64,000 bases of DNA. It comes from Branchiostoma floridae (Eukaryota; Chordata; Leptocardii; Amphioxiformes; Branchiostomatidae). Shown piece by piece: positions 37,101 through 47,364 of this stretch. Location: the NCBI RefSeq assembly GCF_000003815.2, contig NC_049980.1, positions 28,915,255 through 28,979,254 of the forward strand. Direction: 5' to 3'. Both the position numbers and the translations under genes were made by a program. Below the pieces are notes generated by a model. It was not told the DNA's origin and searched no databases. It saw nothing but the letters and a program-made list of their open reading frames with translations. Position 1 is the stretch's first letter; the number at the start of each line of letters is the position of its first letter.

Positions 37101-40100
37101 AAGGCTGTTGCCTATACACCTTTCTCACGCAGCGGCCATGGTAGATCTAAAACGAGTTCAATGGGGCAAACAAAAGACTGGCCATCATAATTAATAGTTC
37201 AACCAATGATAGCATGGAAATTAGAAAATTGACCAATAAGAGAATGGCTGCATGTCCGTCAAATGTTTGCATTATCATGTTTTTATTTTGCATCTCTTAA
37301 GGGACTATGGGATTTGGTACGCTAGTCTAAATTGCTACATATTTCGCTGCATAACACTGGTTATAAAATTTATTATTTGATCTTATATTGTGAAAATTTG
37401 TGTGGTCTGGGGAAAAACTAAATGGGAGCTGATTTTAGAAATACGTTTTGTCTGTTTGCCTCATTGACCTCGTCTTCAATGACCCCGCGCATGAAAGGTG
37501 TTTAAAAAGTGTCAGACGACAGGGTTGCGATTACGCAAGGTTATAAGGAGCGTACTTCTACCCTGGAGGGGGCATGCAATGGAATGTAAAAATTACTGTT
37601 GTCCAATACATGGGGCCATGTCTCCACAGTTAAGTTGTACAACAAAATCAATGGAGGCCATACAAATCTAGTCACCAAATTGGAAAGCAGTCAAGCAAAG
37701 ACAATGATCTGTCTGCTCACTTGCACTGCACACCAAAATACTGAAGCTTTGTAGTTGTTTGATCGAATAGAACAACTTGGCCAACACAGCCATGACATCT
37801 TGCATCACAGTAATTTTGAGGAAATACTGGTGTGGATAACTTGACTCAAGAAGGAACCCTGAATGATTGTATTACAGGTCACACCCCCATTCTTTCCCAG
37901 CATTCCAGGACTACATCAACTATGAACCTGTTCCCAAAAGGCCCAAACGGACTCCATACTTGCTTCCACCTGGCCAGAGCCTTGTTGAGACTACCAGTGG
38001 TGCCAAGACTATGACTTCATTGGATATTGACACAATGTTAAGTTAAGTACCAACACATAAATCAAATGCCTACGATCATAGGAACACTACTAAGTGTATC
38101 TCAACTTTGGAACATCTGGGATGGCCCACCCTTCATGACAGAAAGTAGCCATACCCAATTTTCAGCACTAAGGACAAGAGCCATTTTTCTCAACGTCACC
38201 ATTTCCAGCCTAAAGATTAAAATTCAAATAGAGTAAAAGTCATTTGAATAGAAAAAAAGACATCTAACCTCCAAAGGCTTGACATCCCTATTTCCCTATG
38301 TACTATTCAAACTTCAATTCAAATTCTAACATGGGGTTCTTGAATCAAACTGTCAAGTTCAATCTCGTTTGCAGGAGCAGACACAGATGGTGGAATTGAT
38401 TCTACAGCACAGCAATAGGTGACAAGCATGTGAGAATGTCAACCATCAATACTACTCCGTACTCATCTGCATAGCTCTGAACAGCAAACTCCCACCCTAC
38501 ATGCACCAGATGTTTGTTTACTGTCGAGATCAAAGCGCAAAATAACCAGGCAAAGCACAAACAATCAACTTGCTGTCCCAAAACTCCATCAAGAAACCTT
38601 CAGAATTACCATCACCTACCATGGACACAACATCTGGAACAGCCTACCACCAGACATAAGATGTATGCACAGCCCCAACTCTGGCTTCCTTTAAGACACT
38701 CTTAAAGTAACGAGAAGGACCAAATTGTTCGGACTTGAATCATGTAGCAGCTCTCACTATTATGTTTTTTGTACCATGTATGTAAAAATTGTGTATATAG
38801 ACTTATCAGACTCATTAGGACTTTGATGTAAACTGTGTCTCTGTTCAACATAATGATCATACGTTGTCTGACCCTTGCCTCTTCCCTTATGGCCTGAATG
38901 AAAAGCAACCCTGCAGGCCAATTTGAGCTTTCATGAATAAACAAAGGTTCAAACAAACCCTGCATATGTGCTCTGTTATGGAATGGTAAGGATCCCACCT
39001 TCAGGGATGCCAACAATTAATGCCATGCCCCTGGATGTATATCTACGCAGCCCTCCTGTAGTAGACCCAAGAATACCTGATGTAGACTTGTGGACAGAAA
39101 CTGTGCCATACTACTGTAACAATTGATGAAATTACTTTATATATACTTCAATGGAAGCCTAGAAAATTGTACAAACAGTAACAAATTAACAATCTACCAC
39201 CATACCACTCAAATATCACGACCACAGCATGTCCAGAACTTGAGATATCAAGACAGGAAGACAGGAAGTTCTGTTGGGTAAAGTTCAGTAACAAGTTGCT
39301 AGGGGGCCCAAAATCTAATTGTTTCTAGGTCTTATCAAGACCTACCCATATACCGAATGTCAATACAATCCATCTATTAGTAAGTGTTCTCAAGTTATGC
39401 AGGTCTTCTTCATACAAACATATGTCAAACATATATACAGTATATACAAACGCTACCCAAAACATAACCTTCTTGGCAACGTTGATAACGGAACTAAAAG
39501 TAAAAGAAAGGCAGTGGATTTATAAGCTTTCATCATCAAGTATCTCATGATTTGTATCTAATTGCTGTTTCCATTTATGTACAAGCATAAAGAAAACTTT
39601 GGAACAATGGAAGTTGGAGCCTAACATCTGCTTTGATGCCAAACTACATTATAAGTGACAGCAAAGGGATCAATTATCCTGTAAGCTGATTGGCTATTGA
39701 ACTCTGTACTCTGATTGGCCAATATAGTCAGTGCAATACGATATCCTATAAGCTATTAGAGGCTATAAAAGCCAGTGCGATACCACTCTCTTGTCAACCT
39801 GATGAAGACTTTTGAATAAAGGTTGAAACTGGTAATCATTGTGTCTCAGCCATCATCCTTTTGACGCCTTATCGACTAAGCAAAGGAAGCTGCCAACACA
39901 ACCAACCACAATACTCCTTCTGGAAGTGACCCTCCCTCCTGGAGGTAACTAAGTGGGGTGGTTGCCTCAGACAATGGGTACAATGGTAACAAGAACTATC
40001 GAACACCTCAAACATCATGGCAATCCATCCAATGGTTGTTCACACGGGTTTACTTAAAACATAGAAATAAAACACTTCCTAAAGTACCATGATCAACTAC

Positions 40101-42225
40101 CAGGAGGCCAAAAAGTGCTTCACCAAGATCAGGATCATAACACTTAACCATGTTAGAAATATCATCGCAACCCATCCACAGGTTCTTAAGTTAATTCGCT
40201 GCACACACAAACATCCACAAAACAAACAACCCTGTAGATCCACAACAAATAGCTAGAAAGCCGAAATTCACACTAAATAAGTATCCACTATACAACTACC
40301 CACCACATAAAATGCAACACCTCAGCAAGTCTGGGTGCAGAGATATAACACCAAAAGTGCTACTGCAGTACCAATGTCAGCCAACAGGGGGCCCAAAATC
40401 AATCTGCACCATCACCATCCCCACACCTACCCACCTATTGAAAACCATTGCAAACCTTCCAGCAATTCTTGAGATATACCCCACACAATCTCCAGAGTGA
40501 AACAGTATGGCAACAATACCTCCATCTTCATGAAGGTAAAAAAGTGCACACGTAACGTTTTATGGCAATAGGATAATGGCATGTACATGTACCCTACATG
40601 ACCTCTAGAGGGAAAACAGTATGGCAACAATACCTCCATGAAGATGCACAGTTAACCAATTATACGGTCAAAGAATGACATAGTATGCGATAACATTACA
40701 CACAAAGCACAGTTGTCAATCAATTCAGTTGCACAGTGCTAAAAAAACATTTCATTTGCACATTAGGCCATGTTGATTTGATTGTATGGATGACATCTAC
40801 TGGTAAGCCAAAAACTGCATGGGAATAAAAAAAGTTTTGCCAAAAAAAGTTGCCTTCACAATGAAATCTAAGTGGCCAGGAATGTTGAAGAAATGACTGA
40901 ACACACAGTATATAGTATACCGAACAATACCCATCTGATTCTTCAATTTGTTCTTTCACATCTTCACTGGCCATGGAATATTCTATGACATTAGTATACG
41001 TTTCCTAATATATTAACGTCTTTGCATATATTTGCTTATTTTGAAGCTGCTTTGTATGATTTATGGCATGTTAGAAAACTTTTTTTAATTTGAAATAGTA
41101 AAAAATTGATGCGTGTGCAGATGTCATCCATATAATCAAATCAACATGACCTTATACACCTTAAAACAATCGAAGAATGATAGAGCACACACATTAAAAC
41201 ATGAAAAGAACTCTCCTAAAAAACTGACATGACATTTCTACAATATACACCTTAAAACAGAGGAAATGGGGTCACACACAATGTAATTTCAAGCTTCTTA
41301 TAATGTGTGTATAATACATCATTCAGTAATTTTGAGTCTGTAAGTGCTAGCTGTATGATGCTATGTACTAATTCATCTGACTTGTCCATATTTTATGTCC
41401 AGGATGTATGCACAAAGTTCTATTGATTTATTATATATATAAGTTCTTTCAATGACCAATTTTGATGATCACAATGTTTCTTACAAACAGGGCTGTCTTC
41501 AGGATTGCTGGGATGCATAAGACTTTCTTCCCATTGGTTCCCAAAATGTGAACTTCATGACATAGCATTGTGTACTTTTGTGAGCTTCAAAGGGTAAATG
41601 TTACAATGGAAATCAACAACATGAGTGTGAAGGAAAAACATTTTCAGCCAGTGCTTTAGGCTAACGTCACATTTCCAAACCGGAGCCCGGCCAGGCATTT
41701 GTGGAATCAAAAATAGAAATGCATTGTAAATACGTGTTTGAGAAATATACATTAAAAAAATGCCCATGACTATTCTCTTTGCATCTTGTGTAGTTTGGTG
41801 TCTTTCATATCATACTTTTCATTCCCTCAGCCTGGCCGGATCTAGTTTGGAAATGTGACGCTGGCCTTACCAAGGAAACACTGTTAATAAAGGTGCACTC
41901 TCACTGCACTTGCGTCAAGCTTGCGTCACTGCAGGGTTCGTTCACTGCGTCACTTTTTTTGTAATTTTTCTCCAATTTTTTTATAATTTAGATATTGCGT
42001 AATACGTTGAAATATGACTTAGAAGACGACAAAATACACAAAAACTAAATGAATTTCAGAGATAAAATAACAAATTTTCTGATTATCTTTCAAACCCCAC
42101 AGTGACACAAGTGGAGTGAAATACCACCTTAAAGTACCAACTACAAGTTTATCAAACGAATGTCAGCTTACCACAATCTCATGTGCCACGAGAATGGCCA
42201 CTGGGGGAACCTGCTGTTGAGCCAT
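28037..42225 (-). CDS. Unrecognised lineage-specific gene with micro-exons and a Pro/Val/Gln-rich exon
   Basis: I do not recognise this protein. Exons with canonical splice sites on the minus strand join without frame change: 42172-42225 (ATG), 34607-34639, 33896-33922, 31862-32689 and 30437-30463; all are multiples of three and phase 0. The product starts MAQQQVPPVAILVAHEIV and continues VRDAEIVRLRA, ENSLLRNVI and LFLMTVLQNAFN, a heptad-like, leucine-rich segment. It then enters a Gly/Asn-rich stretch and a long VPxPVQ/PAAVPP repeat region. Further exons at 30047-30140 and 28037-28135 (ending DQLQLKWWD stop) follow, but the first of these breaks the frame by one base, so the C-terminus is uncertain. 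An untranslated first exon may lie at 44399-44500. No signal peptide or enzyme motif is seen. It could be a scaffold-like or nuclear low-complexity protein; function unknown. Confidence 0.55.
28389..28739. mobile_element. MITE with GGTACCATCC(A/G)GATAGTAG ends
   Basis: TGGGTACCATCCAGATAGTA at the left and its inverse ...GCGAACTACTACCCGG plus ATGGTACCCA at the right. Interior motif GTCTGGAAT(G/C)(A/G)TCCAAATTTTG is shared with 30751-30960. Confidence 0.75.
29768..29977. mobile_element. Palindromic MITE (TTCGCGG / AAATGCACTTACAGT family)
   Basis: Left TACTGTATTGCAAAAATGTT and right AACTTAAATGCACTTACAGT are inverted. The interior is a near-palindrome around AGACTGCAGTCTA (29873-29885). Confidence 0.75.
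30047..30140 (-). CDS. Putative 94-nt exon
   Basis: Acceptor CACTATAG, donor CGCT|GTAAGT. In the phase expected from upstream it reads NQRYARWVRLALQNGG... and would stop soon after the next junction. In a second frame it reads ...HDDRNGPQEDRHPSA and runs into the WED...KWWD terminal exon. The two options cannot be settled without a transcript. Confidence 0.35.
30437..30463 (-). CDS. 27-nt micro-exon ANAAPGPIR
   Basis: Acceptor CCCATACAG, donor CCGA|GTAAGT. It repeats the ANAA that ends the previous exon, and its 3' end (GGACCCATCCGA) resembles the 3' end of the next exon, suggesting exon duplication. Confidence 0.4.
30505..30722. mobile_element. MITE, TAACGCTAGTTCACCTTTAT family, copy 1
   Basis: 218 bp. 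Ends TAACGCTAGTTCACC and GGTGAACCAGCGTTA are inverted. The interior has two inverted TGGTTTCAA/TTTGAAA-type segments. Confidence 0.85.
30751..30960. mobile_element. Partial copy of the GGTACCATCC MITE
   Basis: CACTATATACAGTGACCC, GTCTGGAATCGTCC and GAGGGCGCTGATTA match 28389-28560; the right end is missing. Confidence 0.6.
31760..31845 (+). mobile_element. LINE 3' tail with (AATC)n
   Basis: TGTACTTAGCCAGGTGTAGC then AATAAAGGTGTTC and four AATC repeats (31830-31848), the 3' terminus pattern of CR1/L2-type LINEs. Confidence 0.5.
31862..32689 (-). CDS. 828-nt low-complexity exon (Gly/Asn then Pro/Val/Gln/Ala repeats)
   Basis: Acceptor TTCTGTCCAG, donor GCCGCC|GTAAGT. 276 codons in phase 0. It opens LFLMTVLQNAFNLNGHGG, passes through a GNNANGNANGHNN stretch and then alternates PVPAAVPPPVPA-type units (DNA unit about 24-30 bp). 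At 32035-32185 there are about eight copies of an 18-bp unit encoding VPVQAP. The exon ends VAQQPANAA. The opposite strand is also open, as expected for a GC-rich 3n repeat. The flanking non-repeat coding sequence and splice sites favour the minus strand. Confidence 0.6.
33508..33850. mobile_element. hAT-type MITE with 8-bp target duplication
   Basis: CAGGGTTGTAGCCAGC and inverse GCTGGCTACAACCCTG. Flanks ATAGTGTC (33500-33507) and ATAGTATC (33851-33858) differ at one base. No long frame inside. Confidence 0.85.
33896..33922 (-). CDS. 27-nt micro-exon
   Basis: Acceptor CTTTTCAG, donor GATA|GTAAGT. Encodes ENSLLRNVI, phase 0. It lies 45 bp beyond the end of a hAT-type MITE, so that MITE is intronic. 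Confidence 0.5.
34607..34639 (-). CDS. 33-nt micro-exon
   Basis: Acceptor CTTTACAG, donor AGCA|GTAAGT. Encodes VRDAEIVRLRA, phase 0, continuing the leucine/isoleucine heptad from the previous exon. Confidence 0.5.
34972..35247 (+). mobile_element. tRNA-headed SINE with perfect 13-bp target duplication
   Basis: The duplication CTCAAAAATCATG is at 34959-34971 and 35248-35260. A box GGGTAGAGTGTTTGCC, B box GAGTTTGATCC; body ends TGTACGGGCAACTTTAACTT. It split a copy of the dispersed repeat found at 39200 and 58120. Confidence 0.85.
35248..35480 (+). repeat. Dispersed repeat R, copy 1 (split by SINE)
   Basis: AAAAATCATGACCATAGCAT, GTCCAGAAC, GGAAGTTCTATTGCAGTACC and a CTAGGGGGG block. Confidence 0.6.
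35528..35600 (+). repeat. Single unit of the KQLLKQLDMI-type repeat
   Basis: AAAAAGCAGTTACTCAAGAA followed by ACTGGATATGATTTTGGAAA, inverted relative to the array at 22244-22640. Confidence 0.5.
35685..36024. mobile_element. hAT-type MITE with perfect 8-bp target duplication
   Basis: CAGGGGTCTAGCCAGC and inverse GCTGGCTAAAGCCCTG, flanked on both sides by CAATATTA (35677-35684, 36025-36032). Interior TGACGGA-type inverted arms. Confidence 0.9.
36033..37116. other. Intron sequence, no gene seen
   Basis: Within the 34.6-42.2 kb intron of the micro-exon gene; no supported exon. Confidence 0.45.
37117..37501. mobile_element. MITE-like inverted pair
   Basis: ACACCTTTCTCACGCAGCGG at the left and CCGCGCATGAAAGGTGT at the right; inverted with two small indels. 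No target duplication established. Confidence 0.45.
38440..38960 (+). pseudogene. LINE ORF2 C-terminal remnant and 3'UTR
   Basis: Frame fragments LNSKLPPYMHQMFVY and YHGHNIWNSLPPDIRC match the L-P-x-Y ... W-N-S-L-P-x-x-I-R pattern at the end of many non-LTR reverse transcriptases. Stops and a frameshift break it. The 3' part ends CATGAATAAACAAAGGTTC. It lies in the intron between 34.6 and 42.2 kb of the micro-exon gene. Confidence 0.65.
39200..39420 (+). repeat. Dispersed repeat R, copy 2
   Basis: ACGACCACAGCATGTCCAGA, GCTAGGGGGCCCAAAATC and ACCTACCCATAT blocks. Confidence 0.65.
39780..39845 (+). other. Hammerhead-core-like motif CTGATGA...GAAAC
   Basis: CAACCTGATGAAGACTTTTG, AATAAAGGTT, then GAAACTGGTAATC. 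Resembles the motif at 8620 and known retroelement ends; stem II is weak here. Confidence 0.25.
40305..40500 (+). repeat. Dispersed repeat R, copy 3
   Basis: ACTGCAGTACCAATGTCAGC, CAGGGGGCCCAAAATC, ACACCTACCCACCTATTGA and ATTCTTGAGATATACC. Confidence 0.55.
40764..41155. mobile_element. MITE, GGCCATGTTGATTTGATT family, copy 1
   Basis: TAGGCCATGTTGATTTGATT at the left and AATCAAATCAACATGACC at the right, with TATGGATGACATC inside both ends. Confidence 0.8.
41656..41869. mobile_element. MITE with GTCACATTTCCAAAC ends
   Basis: TTAGGCTAACGTCACATTTC and inverse GAAATGTGACGCTGGCCTTA, CCGGCCAGGC inside; TTA at both borders. Confidence 0.75.
41890..42131. mobile_element. MITE, AAGGTGCACTCTCACTGCAC family, copy 1
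   Basis: Ends AAGGTGCACTCTCACTGCAC and ...AGTGGAGTGAAATACCACCTT inverted; GGGGTTCG-like arms inside. It lies 41 bp from the ATG exon of the micro-exon gene. Confidence 0.75.
42172..42225 (-). CDS. Start-codon exon (54 nt)
   Basis: Acceptor ...CGACATAG directly followed by ATG, so the exon begins exactly at the start codon; donor GATTGTG|GTAAGC. Encodes MAQQQVPPVAILVAHEIV, phase 0. Confidence 0.55.
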
Positions 42226-42603
42226 CTATGTCGAGGAAGGAAGAATGGAGGGAATGAATAAGTTAATACGTTGAATGAAAATTACTTTCGGTAACTTGCC
42301 GAGACAACATCTAAATAAAATACAGTCTAAATAAATCTGATGGTCATTGATTGGGTCATCATTATTGACTAAGTGAATGAAAGGAAAACAGACTGACATA
42401 CAGGAAGTGAAAAAGTGTATGAACAAATTATTTTGTACAAGATAATTATGGTCACTTTGAATTTCTTACAAAATAAATTATTTTTCAGACTATGCTGGGG
42501 AAAACCCTGATGGCTGTAAATCTCAACTTTTGCCAGAAATGTGTTCATGGTGTTCTTTCAAGTCACTGACCCAGACCTTTCTGATATGTATCCTCCAAAG
42601 CAT

Positions 42604-42606
42604 TAA

Positions 42607-42641
<35 letters not shown>
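42604..42641. repeat. (TA)n microsatellite
   Basis: About 17 TA units with one GT. Confidence 0.85.
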
Positions 42642-42645
<4 letters not shown>

Positions 42646-43106
42646 ATAATTGCTAACTGTGGATCTTAATAAAGTCAATTAAAGCAAACATTAGGATCCG
42701 GAGATATCTCCTCTTCTGCTGAGTGTGTTTCTCCAGTGTTTCCCCTGAGTTTTGACTATTTAACTTAGCTTTGGATGACCATTGGTCCATTGAAGTGAGC
42801 TTTGGATGACCATTGGTCCAAAATGAAATAGATTTTTGAGGAAAAGAAAAAGGAATCTTGCTTGTTGGGACTTTCTCTCCATTGTTCCCCACAGCCAACA
42901 GGTCATTCATTCCTGTTTTTGAGAAGTGCACTGCTAAAATTTTACTTGCTGTCAGGTCTTATACGTTACCTTCTAAATGTTGCAAAATAATCTCCATCAT
43001 TTACAACTATAATAAGTTGTACTTTAACATTATGTAAATTAACTCTTCATTTGTAAATTAGCTCTTAATTTGTGATATCTGTGGACATTCCACTATATCA
43101 GTTACA

Positions 43107-43324
43107 TAACGCTAGTTCACCTATATCCGTGGTGTGACCTTTATCCGTTGTCTTTAAAAACAGCACATTTAGGAGTATCAAGTCTGTGGACTGTGGTTTC
43201 AAATTTTCAATATTTTATAAATGTTCCAATTTGAAACCACCGTCAATCGACTTCATACCCTAAATACGTTTTTTCTTACAAACAACGATATAGGTTACCC
43301 GCGGATAAAGGTGAACCAGCGTTA
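43107..43324. mobile_element. MITE, same family, copy 2
   Basis: 218 bp; same ends and GACCTTTATCCGTTGTCTTT, CAGCACATTTAGGAGTAT as copy 1. Confidence 0.85.
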
Positions 43325-43514
43325 CATGACAAGTTTAAGAATCCTGTTATGAAATGCAGTGAATTTATAGCTAGTCTTTCCTCACTAAATATGCAAATTA
43401 GTCAGTCAACCTATATTTATACCAAATACCATGAGAATTCAATTTTTTTTCTTTCAATGCTAGCCCCTGTATTTCTATCAATGGCTAGGGGGGCAAACAT
43501 GCTTACTTAATCTC

Positions 43515-43720
43515 TTTCTCAAGAGCTATCTACCGCTGAAAAATCATGACCACAGCGTGTTCAGAACGAGAGATCTGAAAAAGGAAGTTCAGCTGCAGTG
43601 TCTTAAAAAGCCGTCAGGGGACCCATTATCGAAGTCGCACTTTGTTTCCCCAACCCGTCCGGACGTTCTTATGAAAATCGCAACAATGGTCGAGACAAGG
43701 ACTGCTTACTTTTTCGAGGA
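43515..43720 (+). repeat. Dispersed repeat R, copy 4
   Basis: ATCATGACCACAGCGTGTTC, GAGATCTGAAAAAGGAAGTT, CTGCAGTGTCTTAAAAAGCC and CAGGGGACCCATTATC. Confidence 0.6.
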
Positions 43721-44398
43721 CTTTACCTTTGACACATTACCTAGGACTCTTTTCCACGTACATGCGTTCTGATCTCTGTGAAAGGGCTTATTAACAAGCA
43801 CACACAGAAAACAGGAAAATGCACCCTACTTGGCGAAGGTATGTAATTTAACACCCCTGCCATTGTGCGATATGTGATTTGCATAACGCGCGAAAATAAA
43901 AATTGTAGAACTTGAAACACAACAACCTTCTTTACAATACACAAATAGCAGAAAATCGGAGAGATTATTTTACGATAGGCAAACACTGCAGCGTCTGATT
44001 CAAATCTGTAAATATTGCACCGATCGTTAATATTCTTGAGACTAAAAGTAAAACGGCATGTTGGTCGGGCCATTTTAACCTTCTTGGTCATGATCAGGCC
44101 AAGAAGGAGTTTGCTCTCAGAGTTCTGCCGGGCGCTACTCTTACTAAGCACTTTTCGATTGTATTTTATGGAAGCCAGTGTTTTATTTTATGACACCGGT
44201 GTCGAGCGCTATCACGGCACTGGCATGTCATAGAAATAACACATCACGCAGAGGATTCTTTGTTCTTCGCTTCTCCTTATAGTCATGGCAACGAAATGAA
44301 ACCATAATTTTAGTACTTAACTTAATTGTGACGATCTCCTACATAATGTTTTACTTAGGTTTATATCACCACATTGAACAGATATATAATGTACTTAC

Positions 44399-44500
44399 TG
44401 TTTGATCTCTACACGCAAGTATCCAACACGAAATTCAACAAATTATCCAACGGAACCAGACGCTGTGCACACGGAACACGTCGCTGCACCGAAGAACGCA
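44399..44500 (-). other. Putative 5' untranslated first exon of the micro-exon gene
   Basis: Minus-strand sequence ending ...GAGATCAAACA|GTAAGTA gives a strong donor with no ATG-initiated frame before it. GC-richer DNA (44460-44530) lies just upstream, and a MITE (44556-44989) sits immediately beyond. The upstream edge is a guess. Confidence 0.35.
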
Positions 44501-44555
44501 CTCAAACTGACGCGGGGGAATTTGCGCAATGACCCACGGGAAACCGCATTATCGT

Positions 44556-44989
44556 AGGCATGTTGATTTGATTTGAAGTTATATGGATGACATCCACGCG
44601 CGCATCAATATTTGGCCGATACCAAAAAATGAAATCTAAAAAAAAAAGAAGTTTTCAACTGTACTGAAAATCGTATAAACAGCTGCAAAATTAGCAAATA
44701 TATGTCCGACGTGAGATTGCAAAGAAATATCTGAAAACGTAGACTAATGTCATAAAAGTGCAAGGTAAAAAATATATATATTAAAGAACAAAAATTAACA
44801 AGAATCTATTGTTCGGTATACCATATACGTGTCTTCAGTCATTTGTTCAACCTTCTTGACTACTTAGATTTCATATTGAAGGCAACGTTGTTGTTGTTTC
44901 TTTGCCAAACTTTTTTTATTCGCACGGTCGCATCAGTTTTGGGGGTTCCTTTCGATGTTATCCATATAATGAAATCAATATGGCCTTAT
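44556..44989. mobile_element. MITE, same family, copy 2
   Basis: TAGGCATGTTGATTTGATTT and TGAAATCAATATGGCCTTA ends with ATGGATGACATCC inside; sits just upstream of the putative first exon at 44399. Confidence 0.75.
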
Positions 44990-45460
44990 TCAAAATTTGA
45001 ATTACAGTACTGTAAATCAGTTCATTTTATCAGAGACTTGGTTTCGCTGTAGAAGGTGAAATGAGGTTTTAGCGTTTGGTGTCAGCGTGGTCGAAACAGT
45101 TTATATAAGACAAATGTGCAGTTTTACTGTAAAAGTGTTACACTGGAATCGCGAAATCACCTGAAGTAACCTCAAAAATAAAATCGTCGTGAACATTTTA
45201 AGTTTTACAGTAATGGACTCATTTATAGTTCGTCCAATCAGGAAGGTGACGGTTATCGGCAAGCAGGTGTAGGCATGACGTGAACATATTTGGCGGAGTT
45301 TTGTGTGTTTCTCCATTGTTGTTGAATTTTCCAATTTTTTTCTGGGGGCGCACAGCCACAAGTCGCCCCGAAAGAACATTGTCTTCAAGTTCACAAGTGT
45401 TATTAGCAAGGTGTGGTGGTTTCTTCGATTTATTTAAAATCTTCGTTCAGCTTTGGACTA

Positions 45461-45650
45461 AGTAGTTCGCTCCATCGTTTATCATCACTATATACAGTCG
45501 CTTCTCGCTCTAACATTTATCATACACTATATACAGTTGCTTATCTGCTGTTCCGTCTGGGATTCTTGGCCACGTTAACGTCTAGTAGACGAGTAGCACA
45601 AGCAAACATACAATAGGAGCGAACTACTACCCGGATGGTACCCAGGCTAC
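45461..45650. mobile_element. Internally deleted copy of the GGTACCATCC MITE
   Basis: AGTAGTTCGCTCC at the left, CACTATATACAGT(C/T)GCTT twice, and GGAGCGAACTACTACC then CGGATGGTACCCAGG at the right. Confidence 0.65.
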
Positions 45651-46192
45651 ACAATAAACTGAAGTTAGATTTCAATATAGCTCCCTCCCCTCCCGTTCTC
45701 CCTCCCCGTTACAATACGTTACTTTCCACGCCTCGCAGTAGACTTTCACATTACAGGCAGCATGATCTTCAATTAGTTGAAGGCGACTGCCTTAATCGAA
45801 AGAAGAAGAAAAAGAAGTTGTTCCAAATATGGTTGTGCGCTTATAGCCTTGTACCCAGCAACTACTCTCCAAGCAGATTCTGGGCTCCGGCCGTTTTTGA
45901 CGCGTTGAAGGCGTTTTGGTCGTGTTTTTGCCATTGTATCATTTTCTTCATCATATACATGTCCATGCAGCGGCCGAACGATACAAAACAGAAAGACAAA
46001 AGCGACTCCTATGTCCGTCTGGAGGATCCGACTCGCTGTGTAGTTTCCTACTGGCTGCAGCGCAAGTTTCCTTAACTCAAAAGTATTTCACCGCGATGCA
46101 ACCACAGTAATTAGACAAAGGGGGGATAGAAAACATTTATTAATTATGTCACGGCAAGTTGTCTCTCAAATGTTAATGCCGGCTTTCACGGC

Positions 46193-46545
46193 CTTAAGGT
46201 GCACTCTCACTGCACTTGCGTCACTGCGGGGTTCGTTCATTGCGTCACTATTTTGTTATTTTCTCCGATTCTTCATAATTTAGCTAAAAGAATTTTTCAT
46301 CAATCAGTGACTGTTATTAAAAGTAAGCAAACGTACCTCCAAATTTCGATGGCTATCGAAAAGCATCTTGCTCACGGAGTGACCTAGTTCTCACGAGAGT
46401 TGCGAGAACTAGGTCAAGACTTGCGTGGATATCTAAATCTTTATAATTTAGATATTGCGTAATACGTCATGGTATGACTTAGAAGACGACAAAATACACA
46501 AACAGTAAGAAAATCCGCTCTTTACCTCTGAAATTCGTTGAGTAT
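46193..46545. mobile_element. MITE, same family, copy 2 with insertion
   Basis: Same left end and ATAATTTAGATATTGCGTAA, ATGACTTAGAAGACGACAAA. Extra ~150 bp (46285-46440) includes the palindrome GACCTAGTTCTC...GAGAACTAGGTC. Confidence 0.7.
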
Positions 46546-46564
46546 CTTTCTTTAATAGAAGATT

Positions 46565-47000
46565 TTTACCTCCATCTTCATTGTTGCTACATTGGTTTAG
46601 CTCTGGAGCTTATGTGGGGGATATCTCAAGAACCGTTGAAAGGTTTGCAATGGTCTGTTTGTTGACCCTGGCACCGCAGCAAAACGTTTTGTGTCATATT
46701 TTTGCACCTGGACTTGCTGTGGTGTTGATTTTTATGTGGTGGGTAGGTGTATGGCGGATGTTGATTTCAGCCTTGTAGCTGTTTGGTGTGGATCAGCAGG
46801 AGTGTTTGTTTTGTGGATGTTTGTGTGTTCGGCGAATATCTTAGGAAGCAGTGGATGGGTTGCGATGAGATTTGTAACGTGGTTAGGTGTTGTGATCGTG
46901 AAGGTCGTTATGCACTTTTTGGGCTCCTGGTGGTTGACCATGGTACCTCAGAAGGTGTTTTATTTTTATGTTTTCAGTAAACTTGTGTGTGAAGAACCTT
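46565..47000 (-). repeat. Dispersed repeat related to R, minus strand
   Basis: Read on the minus strand it has the TGAGATATCCCC, AACATCCGCC and CTACCCACC motifs typical of the R/40 kb repeats. The 103-aa open frame here reflects biased composition, not a recognised protein. Confidence 0.4.
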
Positions 47001-47364
47001 AAGATGGATTGCAATGATTTATAAGGTGTTAGATAGTTCTTGTGCTCCAGAACAAGCTACATTAGCTTGGACCCCTTAGCGGTTAGTTTAGGAATTGCAG
47101 GGATATTGTTGCCAACAAATGCCGAGGAGCATAAGGCAAGAAGAGAATTATGGATATTTTTGGTATGTAGGTAGCTTAGACAAAGATGTACGAAGTGAAT
47201 TGTAAATTATGCAAAGTAGAGAACATTTCATTAATTAATGAGAATATTTTATCATAGTAGTTGTTTTGATGTATCTCTTGTCCCTGTGACATGATGTAGT
47301 TTTGCCATTTGGGTGGAAGGTTGCTTGTGACATCAGGACAAGGTATGACAAAGTTTCAGCCCCT

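Noticed and set aside
43741-44233. Overlapping 136- and 72-codon frames upstream of the micro-exon gene
   Set aside because: No family resemblance, no splice signals tying them to other exons, and they overlap on opposite strands.
45635-46110. 146-codon plus frame
   Set aside because: Begins in the end of a MITE and contains a KKKKKK run from AAGAAG repeats; nothing recognisable.
46581-47002. Hydrophobic plus-strand frame of 103 codons that could be read as a membrane protein
   Set aside because: The DNA is a reverse copy of the dispersed CTACCCACC-type repeat; T/G-rich composition makes the frame hydrophobic by chance.
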